Of a stretch of 64,000 nucleotides of DNA, positions 58,281-64,000 are shown in pieces. Origin of the DNA: Ornithinicoccus sp045032955 (GTDB taxonomy: Bacteria; Actinomycetota; Actinomycetes; Actinomycetales; Dermatophilaceae); NCBI RefSeq assembly GCF_045032955.1, contig NZ_JBJFZU010000002.1, forward strand, positions 310,001-374,000, given 5' to 3'. The notes under the pieces were generated by a model. The model did not search any database and was not told the origin of the DNA. It saw only the letters and a list, made by a program, of their open reading frames with translations. Every line of letters begins with the position of its first letter. Position 1 is the first letter of the stretch. The position numbers and the translations under genes were made by a program.

Positions 58281-59218
58281 TGGGCCAGCTCTACGTCCTG
58301 CTGGTCCCGATGCTCACCGGTGCCGTCGTCGGGCTGGGGCTCTACGTGGCGGTGCTGGCCGTCGTCGGGCTCCCCGAGCGCGACCCCGGCACCCCGGGCC
58401 GGTTCTCCCAGGTCAGCCTCAAGGGGCTCAGCGGTCGCCTGGTCGTGGGCATCGGTGTCGGGCTGGTCACCCTGGTGCTGACCCAGTGGGTGGTCGCGGC
58501 CCTCGGGCTGGGGCTGCTGGCCTCGCTGTGGGACCAGCTGACCGGTGACTCGCGCTCCGAGACGATCGGCATCAACAAGCTCGAGTCGCTGGCCACCTGG
58601 ACCGAGTCGCTGCGCGACACCATCGCCGGCGCGGTCGGGCTGGAGCAGGCGATCCCGGCGACCGCGGTCAACGCCGGTCCCTCGATCCGCTCCTCGCTCA
58701 ACCTGCTGGTCGACCGGCTGCGCATCCGGGAGCCGCTCTCCGAGGCGTTGATCCACTTCGCCGAGGACCTGGACGACCCGTCCGCCGACGTCATCTGCTC
58801 CGCGCTGGTGCTGAACGCCCGGCTCCGCGGGCCCGGGCTCCGGGACGTCCTCGGGGCGCTGGCGCAGTCCACCCGTGAGGAGCTCGACATGCGGCGCCGC
58901 ATCTCGGCGGGTCGTCGCTCGATCCGCCGGTCGGTGCGGATCATCGTCGTCATCGTGCTCTCGGTGATGGGTGGCCTGGCCGTGTTCAACCCGGTCTACG
59001 TCCAGCCCTACGGCAGCCTGGGCGGGCAGCTGGTGCTGCTGGTCGTCGCCGTCCTCTTCGCCGCCGGGCTGCTGTGGATGCGGCGGCTGGCCGAGCCGCA
59101 GAAGCTGAGCCGCTTCCTGGTCGTCAACCGCACCGCCCGCGCCCGCGACATGGAGCGCATGCTGGACGACGTCCGCGAGGGCGCCCAGACCCCCGGCCGG
59201 GAGCGTGGCCGCCGATGA
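58280..59218 (+). CDS. tadB: TadB-like inner-membrane platform protein
   Basis: The 312-residue protein has an N-terminal membrane pair, a T2SSF domain (IPATAVNAGPSIRSSL to TREELDMRRRISAGR) and two C-terminal helices. It starts inside the tadA stop (TGATG) and overlaps tadC. Confidence 0.88.
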   Translation: MGQLYVLLVPMLTGAVVGLGLYVAVLAVVGLPERDPGTPGRFSQVSLKGLSGRLVVGIGVGLVTLVLTQWVVAALGLGLLASLWDQLTGDSRSETIGINKLESLATWTESLRDTIAGAVGLEQAIPATAVNAGPSIRSSLNLLVDRLRIREPLSEALIHFAEDLDDPSADVICSALVLNARLRGPGLRDVLGALAQSTREELDMRRRISAGRRSIRRSVRIIVVIVLSVMGGLAVFNPVYVQPYGSLGGQLVLLVVAVLFAAGLLWMRRLAEPQKLSRFLVVNRTARARDMERMLDDVREGAQTPGRERGRR

Positions 59219-60159
59219 ACGCGATGATCTGGCCGATGCTCTCCGGCGCCCTCGCCGGGCTGGGGCTCTACCTCTTCGTGCGGGTGCTGCTGCGGCCCCG
59301 CCCGGGGGTGGCCACGCTCGTCGCCCGGATCGACGCGGGGTCGCGCTCCATGCAGACCCACACGCTCTCCGAGTACGACACCTCCTTCGCCGAGATGAGC
59401 GGCCGCGGCCGGTCCGCGATGACCGCGCTGGCCGACCGGTTCGAGGTGATGGCGGCCCAGCGCGGCTGGCAGATGCAGCGCCATCGGGCCGACCTGGCGA
59501 TCCTGAACCGGACGGTCGGGGCGATGCTGGCGACCAAGGTGGTCAGCGGGCTCATCATGCTGATGATCGGCCCGCTCGTCTGGGGGGCCCTCCGGCTCGG
59601 CGGGCTGGACCTCGGCCCGGCGATGCCGCTCGGTCTGGGGCTGCTGCTGGCGGTCCTCGGCTTCTTCCTGCCGGACTTCTCGCTGCGCGCGGAGGCCGAG
59701 CAGCGTCGGCGCGAGTTCCGGCGCACGGTCGGGATCTTCCTCGACCTGGTCTCGATGAACCTGGCCGGCGGTCGGGGCCTGCCGGAGGCGCTGCTGGCGG
59801 CGTCCTCGGTCAGCGACCACTGGTCGGTGGTGCGGATCCGGCAGACCCTGGCCAACGCCCGTCTGTTCGGGACGACCCCCTGGGAGGCGCTCGGCCAGCT
59901 CGGCAAGGACATCGGGCTGGAGGAGCTGGAGAGCCTGTCCGGCGCCCTGGTGCTGGCCGCCGACGACGGCGCCAAGATCCGTCAGTCGCTGTCGGCGCGG
60001 GCCACCACGATGCGCCGCAAGGCCCTGTCCGAGGCCGAGGGGGACGAGGGGGAGCGGTCGCAGTCGATGCTCATCGCGCAGATGCTGCTCGTCATCGCCT
60101 TCCTGGTCTACCTCGCCTACCCGGCACTCACGGCGCTGATGTCCGAGCAGGCGCTGTGA
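59215..60159 (+). CDS. tadC: TadC-like inner-membrane platform protein
   Basis: The 314-residue protein has paired N-terminal helices, a T2SSF domain (SMNLAGGRGLPEALLAAS to ATTMRRKALSEAEGDEGE) and a C-terminal helix. It probably forms a heteromeric platform with TadB. Confidence 0.88.
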   Translation: MNAMIWPMLSGALAGLGLYLFVRVLLRPRPGVATLVARIDAGSRSMQTHTLSEYDTSFAEMSGRGRSAMTALADRFEVMAAQRGWQMQRHRADLAILNRTVGAMLATKVVSGLIMLMIGPLVWGALRLGGLDLGPAMPLGLGLLLAVLGFFLPDFSLRAEAEQRRREFRRTVGIFLDLVSMNLAGGRGLPEALLAASSVSDHWSVVRIRQTLANARLFGTTPWEALGQLGKDIGLEELESLSGALVLAADDGAKIRQSLSARATTMRRKALSEAEGDEGERSQSMLIAQMLLVIAFLVYLAYPALTALMSEQAL

Positions 60160-60182
60160 CGGGCCCGGGTCGAGGTCGGCCG

Positions 60183-60259
60183 GGAACTTCCGTACGATTG
60201 GCGTCGTCGGAACAGGTGTGCAACGATCCTGAGTTGCGACCCGGGCAGTGGCCCGGGTC
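60183..60259 (+). promoter_or_regulatory. Promoter-like box and hairpin ahead of the pilin gene
   Basis: GGAACTT at 60183 with CGTCG about 15 nt on resembles an ECF-type promoter. A perfect 9-bp hairpin GACCCGGGC/GCCCGGGTC (60238-60259, 4-nt loop) stands just before the pilin ribosome binding site. It could set separate, high pilin mRNA levels. Confidence 0.4.
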
Positions 60260-60282
60260 ATGACCATGACAGAGGGGTGTTC

Positions 60283-60492
60283 ATGAAGTCGACGAAGTCC
60301 TACGTGCAGCGGGTCCGGCGCGAGCTGGTGGGGCGCAAGGACCGCGGTGCCTCCGCCCTGGAGTGGGCGTTGATCGCGGCCGTCGTCGTGGTGGCAGCAG
60401 CCCTCATCGGGGCAGCCGTCTTCAACGTCATCCAGACCCGAGCCGGCCAGGTCACCGAGTGCGGCAACGTCGGCCCGGGTGGCACCTGCTGA
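60283..60492 (+). CDS. flp: Flp-type pilin
   Basis: The 69-residue protein has a basic leader, then RGASALEWALIAAVVVVAAA, a class III prepilin signal with Gly just before the cleavage site and Glu near position 5 of the mature pilin. AGAGGGG precedes ATG 60283. It is the major pilus subunit candidate. Its stop overlaps the next start (TGATG). No prepilin peptidase gene is in the window. Confidence 0.88.
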   Translation: MKSTKSYVQRVRRELVGRKDRGASALEWALIAAVVVVAAALIGAAVFNVIQTRAGQVTECGNVGPGGTC

Positions 60493-60956
60493 TGACCCTC
60501 TCCCGCCCGTGGCCGACACGGTCACGGCGGGTGCGGGGCAGGGCAGGTGAACGGGGCTCGGCGGGGCTGGAGCTGGCGATCGTCGCACCGGTGCTGCTGT
60601 CGCTGATCTTCTTCAGCCTGCAGGCCGCCTTCTTCTTCTACGGGCGGGCGGCCGCCACGCACGCCGCCCGCGAGGGGGTCTCGCTGCTCCGGCTCGCCGA
60701 GGACCGCGCGCAGTATGCCGAGCTCCGCCCGGACGCGATCGCCCGCACCGAGCGGTTCGCCTCCAGCGTCGGCGGTGCCGGGCTCGTGGACCCCAGCGCC
60801 GAGAGCAGCTACACCGAGGAGGGGGACGGTACGGCACGGGTGGAGGTCTCGGTCTCGGGTCGCGTCATCACGCTCGTGCCCGGGCTGAGCCTGACGGCCT
60901 CCGCGGACGCCTCCGGCTCGGTCGAGCGCTTCCTGGAGCCGGAGCGTATCCCCTAG
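60492..60956 (+). CDS. TadE-like pseudopilin
   Basis: The 154-residue protein has GSAGLELAIVAPVLLSLIFF, the TadE prepilin-like N-terminal helix, then an extracytoplasmic domain. It is coupled to the pilin gene. It is probably a minor subunit or initiator. Confidence 0.85.
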   Translation: MTLSRPWPTRSRRVRGRAGERGSAGLELAIVAPVLLSLIFFSLQAAFFFYGRAAATHAAREGVSLLRLAEDRAQYAELRPDAIARTERFASSVGGAGLVDPSAESSYTEEGDGTARVEVSVSGRVITLVPGLSLTASADASGSVERFLEPERIP

Positions 60957-61066
60957 GACCACCGGCACCGTCCGGTCCACCAGGTCTGTCCACCGGACCG
61001 CACACCCAGCAGCAGGCATACCCCTCGCGCCGACCGGCGCCCGAGGTCGGAGAGGAGGAGCACCGC

Positions 61067-61492
61067 ATGCGGATCACCCGCCCCGTCCCGCGTGAGCGCG
61101 GGTCGATCGCGCTGGAGTTCGCCTTCGCCGCGCCGATCATCCTGCTGATGCTCGCCCTCGCCTGGACCTTCGGGCGGGTGGCCTGGGCGAACGGGCACCT
61201 GGAGGCCGGGACCCGGGACGCCGCCCGGGTGGCCACCCAGGCACGGTCGATGGACGAGGCGCGGCAGGCGGCCACCTCCGTGCTCCGGGACAACACGGAG
61301 GCGGTGCAGGGCTGCCCGCAGAGCCTGTCGGTGCAGTTCACCGGCGGGTTCGAACCCGGCTCGACGCTGACCGTGGAGGCCAGCTGCAGCTACTCCCTGT
61401 CGGACATCGGTATGCCCGGCGCCCCGGGCCGGGTCTCCCCCTCCTCGAGCTTCGCCTCGGTCGTCGACCAGCGGCGCGGGGTGCAGCCGTGA
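61067..61492 (+). CDS. TadE/TadF-like pseudopilin
   Basis: The 141-residue protein has RGSIALEFAFAAPIILLML and two Cys residues that could pair (in VQGCPQ and EASCSY). GAGGAGGAG precedes ATG 61067. The 110-bp gap before it holds GTCCGGT/ACCGGAC inverted repeats. It overlaps the next gene. Confidence 0.85.
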   Translation: MRITRPVPRERGSIALEFAFAAPIILLMLALAWTFGRVAWANGHLEAGTRDAARVATQARSMDEARQAATSVLRDNTEAVQGCPQSLSVQFTGGFEPGSTLTVEASCSYSLSDIGMPGAPGRVSPSSSFASVVDQRRGVQP

Positions 61493-61971
61493 GCCGCCTG
61501 CTGGCCCGGCTCCGGGAGCAGGGGGAGCGCGGCTCGATCCTGCCGCTCATCCCGGTGATGGCGCTGGCGCTGCTGCTGATCGCGGGGCTGGTCATCGACG
61601 CCTCTCGTCAGCTCAACACCCGCAGCCAGGCGGTGGCCTACGCCGAGGAGGGCGCCCGGGCGGGCGCCCAGGCGGTCCGCCCCGACCTGCCGGTGACGCT
61701 CGACCCGGCGGAGGCCCGGGCCAACGTCGCGGAGTACTGCGACCTGGTGCTGCGCCGCAGCCAGGTGACCAGCTGCGGCGTCACCGACATCGAACCCGCC
61801 CCGGACGGGCCGCGACCGCTGGTCGTCGTCGTCCGGGTGGAGACCGAGATCCCGGCCACGCTGCTCGGGATGGTCGGGATCCGGTCCTTGAGCGCCTCGG
61901 GAGTGGGGCGCGCCGAACCCGTCGAAGGAGAGTTGGATGACCCGGCACCCATCGAGCCACCCGAGCCGTGA
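61489..61971 (+). CDS. TadG-like (Flp pilus assembly) protein
   Basis: The 160-residue protein starts at GTG 61489, overlapping the previous stop. It has RGSILPLIPVMALALLLIAG, as in TadG-type N-terminal helices, then a short periplasmic domain; it lacks the von Willebrand factor domain of long TadG proteins. Confidence 0.75.
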   Translation: MSRLLARLREQGERGSILPLIPVMALALLLIAGLVIDASRQLNTRSQAVAYAEEGARAGAQAVRPDLPVTLDPAEARANVAEYCDLVLRRSQVTSCGVTDIEPAPDGPRPLVVVVRVETEIPATLLGMVGIRSLSASGVGRAEPVEGELDDPAPIEPPEP

Positions 61972-62737
61972 GGTCCGGCGGCGGGCAGCCGCCCCCGCCC
62001 TGACCCTGGCCATGGCGCTGACGCTGGCCGCCTGCGGGGGCGACGACGACGCGTCCCGCAGCTCACCGTCGGCCCTCAGCGCCGACGACGGTGACGACGC
62101 CCCCTCCACCGCCGAGGTCGAGCCCACCACCGCGGAGCCGACCGGCTCCGACGAGGACTCCGACAACTCCGCGGCCGACTCGGAAGGGGCGGGCGACGAC
62201 GACGAAGAGTCCGAGGGGTCGGCCGACGAGGACGGCGGCGGGGAGGACGGTGATCCCGACACCTGGGCGACCTTCACCGAGGAGCCGCCGCCGGTCGCCA
62301 TGGACCCGGGCGGGCTCGCCGACGACCCGCGGGTGCAGGCGGTGATGCGGTTCAACGAGCAGCTGGCCCGGGCGGCCACCGCCGACGACCCGGAGCGGCC
62401 CGAGTGGCTGGCCACCCTCAACGAGGACAGCCTGCCCACGCTGCGGGAGAACTTCGCCGAGGAGTTCGGCCGCACCTACCCGGGTCCGCTGCCCTACGAG
62501 GTGCTCGACGTGCAGGACCTCGAGGACGGCACCGCCTCCGTCCAGGGCTGCCTGGTGACCGACGGGTTCTCGGTCGGCCCCGTCGGGGAGGGCGAAGGAA
62601 TGACCGGGATGGTCGTCTCCTCGATCGAGTACTCTCTGGTGGAGGACCCGGCGGAGGAGGGGGCGTGGCTCGTCGACGCCATCTATGCCGGGGCATACGA
62701 CTGTTCATCCACCAGCGTGGAGGCGCGGACATGGTGA
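61937..62737 (+). CDS. Lipoprotein of unknown function in the Tad locus
   Basis: The 266-residue protein has a lipobox (LAACGG, Cys 33), a very acidic low-complexity linker (Asp/Glu/Ser, residues 36-115), then a folded region with PYEVLDVQDLEDGTASVQGC. It resembles tethered beta-rich domains but no family was recognised. It overlaps the TadG-like gene by 35 bp, so it is part of the operon. Confidence 0.7.
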   Translation: MTRHPSSHPSREVRRRAAAPALTLAMALTLAACGGDDDASRSSPSALSADDGDDAPSTAEVEPTTAEPTGSDEDSDNSAADSEGAGDDDEESEGSADEDGGGEDGDPDTWATFTEEPPPVAMDPGGLADDPRVQAVMRFNEQLARAATADDPERPEWLATLNEDSLPTLRENFAEEFGRTYPGPLPYEVLDVQDLEDGTASVQGCLVTDGFSVGPVGEGEGMTGMVVSSIEYSLVEDPAEEGAWLVDAIYAGAYDCSSTSVEARTW

Positions 62738-63699
62738 CCAGAGCGACCACCCGAACCTGGCGTGCGGCCCTGACGGCCGCGGCCGGTGCTGCTGCCCTGC
62801 TCCTGACGACCGGCATACCGGCCCAGGCGGCGGTCAACTACGACCCCCGACCGGGGCAGCCGATCCAGTGGGGACCCGACCTGAAGACGCGGATCAAGAC
62901 GTACCAGACGGGCAACGGTTCGGCCTGCTCGCTGATCGCCTCGCCCAACTCCGTCGGTGGGGTATGCCTGTCGGCCAGGGCCTTCGACGGCCCCACCATC
63001 AAGGAGGTGCTGGACGGCGACGACCTCCCGGAGTGCTGGCAGGAGAAGCTCACCGGCGAGGAGCTCAAGGACATCGGTCTGGAGCACGGTGACGGCGCCG
63101 GCTGGTACTGGAACCGCTGCCTCACCGGGATCGACCCGAAGACCTTCGAGATCGAGGAGGGCGGCATCCAGTTCGCCGTCGGGATCTGGTACTTCGAGGA
63201 CGACGACCCGGAGCTGGTCGAGCTCACCCCCAACCAGGTGGAGTTCATCGACCGTTTCGTCCGTCGCGGCAACGTGCCCCAGCCGGTGATGCTGTCCGCG
63301 CCCAGCCCGGTGCCCTGGGTCAACGACGACGTGGCGTTCTACAACGCGACCGAGGACGACCTGCACGTCGACCTCGCGGTCCCGGGTGCGGAGATGCGCG
63401 GCCGGATCACCGAGATGCTCGTCTACCCCGAGGGGCGGCCGGGTCCCTCGGTGAAGTGCTCGGGCGGCGGCGTGGAGGTCGGCCCGGACGACACCCCGAG
63501 CACGGTGCGGGACGCCTGCTGGCACGCCTTCGAGCAGGCCAGCCAGACGCAGCCGGACGACCAGTACCGCGGTGAGATCCACGTGATGTGGCAGATCGAC
63601 GCACGGGTCAACGGTGAGTGGGAGGAGTTCCACACCTTCGTGAAGAGCTCCGAAGGTGTGATCCAGGTGAACGAGGTGCAGGCTCTGGTCCGTCCGTGA
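62731..63699 (+). CDS. Secreted protein of unknown function in the Tad locus
   Basis: The 322-residue protein has a signal peptide ending IPAQA, then a Trp- and Cys-containing domain (SACSLIASPNSVGGVC and LPECWQ) and a C-terminal half with GEIHVMWQIDARVNGEW. No catalytic motif was recognised. ATG 62731 overlaps the lipoprotein stop by 7 bp. It could be a pilus-associated or surface protein. Confidence 0.7.
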   Translation: MVTRATTRTWRAALTAAAGAAALLLTTGIPAQAAVNYDPRPGQPIQWGPDLKTRIKTYQTGNGSACSLIASPNSVGGVCLSARAFDGPTIKEVLDGDDLPECWQEKLTGEELKDIGLEHGDGAGWYWNRCLTGIDPKTFEIEEGGIQFAVGIWYFEDDDPELVELTPNQVEFIDRFVRRGNVPQPVMLSAPSPVPWVNDDVAFYNATEDDLHVDLAVPGAEMRGRITEMLVYPEGRPGPSVKCSGGGVEVGPDDTPSTVRDACWHAFEQASQTQPDDQYRGEIHVMWQIDARVNGEWEEFHTFVKSSEGVIQVNEVQALVRP

Positions 63700-63731
63700 C
63701 CCGAGCCCGGCCCGAACGGGGAGGAAGAACG

Positions 63732-64000
63732 ATGAGCACTGCCACCAGGCGTCCGTCCGGATCGTCGGAGAAGCCGTCCGGCGCGAAGCCCGCCAAGGGG
63801 CCCGGCTACCGACCCCGCACCGCCGCGGACCACCTCCCGCGGGCGCAGGAGGCGGAGCGGTCGGTGGGCAAGGGCCTGGCGGCACTGCTCGGCATGCTCG
63901 TCCTCGTGGTCGGCATCCCGGTGGGGCTGGTGCTGCTGGTCGGCAACCCGCTGCCCAGCTCGTTGCCGACGACCGAGTGGCTGACCGCCCCGGTCACCGC
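63732..64000 (+). CDS. Membrane protein start, perhaps a Tad-linked LysM/BTAD regulator (cut by window)
   Basis: Ninety codons are visible before the edge. A basic, Lys/Pro/Ser-rich cytoplasmic start is followed by a membrane helix (LLGMLVLVVGIPVGLVLLVG) and NPLPSSLP. Actinobacterial Tad loci often end with a large membrane protein that has LysM and BTAD domains and this kind of start, but only the N-terminus is visible. GGAGGAAG precedes the ATG. Confidence 0.5.
   Translation, partial: MSTATRRPSGSSEKPSGAKPAKGPGYRPRTAADHLPRAQEAERSVGKGLAALLGMLVLVVGIPVGLVLLVGNPLPSSLPTTEWLTAPVT

Overview
The window is very GC-rich DNA, tightly packed with ATGA, GTGA and TTGA stop/start overlaps, and with Actinomycetota-style genes: a Tad pilus locus, class F sortases, a RskA-type anti-sigma factor, cell-wall-binding repeats and a GlnA-like gamma-glutamyl ligase. 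A high-GC member of the Micrococcales (Intrasporangiaceae/Ornithinimicrobiaceae-like) fits, but the taxon is inferred from gene style only. No rRNA, tRNA, CRISPR array, transposase or phage gene was seen.

Layout. (1) 1-10.6 kb: a sugar regulon with a GH94 phosphorylase (cut by the window edge), a LacI regulator, an ABC importer, a Tat-exported GH144/PF10091-like hydrolase and a GH3 beta-glucosidase. Two identical 12-bp palindromes act as likely LacI operators. The gene set matches beta-1,2-glucan (sophoro-oligosaccharide) use. (2) 10.5-18.5 kb: an FAD oxidoreductase, then a small glycosyltransferase/WcbI island lying between an amidase gene and a stray copy of an amidase 3' end. (3) 18.5-23.3 kb: an App1-like phosphatase, then CHRD surface protein, class F sortase and a CopD fusion. 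(4) 23.4-29.9 kb: a five-gene operon (permease, glutamine-synthetase-like ligase, gamma-glutamyl hydrolase, aldehyde dehydrogenase, SDR) with a divergent GntR regulator, best read as gamma-glutamylated ethanolamine or amine breakdown. (5) 30-36.4 kb: an FHA protein, a DUF4397 surface protein with a second class F sortase, an anti-sigma remnant, a CFA-type methyltransferase, an ECF sigma/anti-sigma pair and a PPOX protein. (6) 36.4-46.6 kb: TspO-like protein, the FAD oxidase/DUF1365/CFA trio, a CPBP protease, an NmrA-like protein, a complete OpuC-type osmoprotectant importer and a CarH/LitR-type B12 light sensor. (7) 46.9-55.2 kb: a cell-wall-anchored 5'-nucleotidase, a secreted peptidoglycan peptidase, a second App1 protein, Fpg/Nei glycosylase, an SH3-HAD fusion and a rhodanese. 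(8) 55.3-64 kb: a Tad/Flp pilus locus (SAF/CpaB, TadZ, TadA, TadB, TadC, Flp pilin, three TadE/F/G-like pseudopilins) with a lipoprotein and a secreted protein of unknown role.

The most unusual signals are not single genes. The 8-mer GGTATGCC (either strand) recurs about 40 times, and its 7-mer core about 50 times, far above what such GC-rich DNA should give. It forces AT-rich codons in all frames and also lies between genes. Three intergenic gaps hold unrelated short repeat arrays. Two surface-protein/sortase pairs share a non-canonical C-terminal motif, and one sortase carries His where the catalytic Arg should be. About nine genes have a TANNNT-like -10 box only 5-8 nt before the start codon, which predicts leaderless mRNAs.
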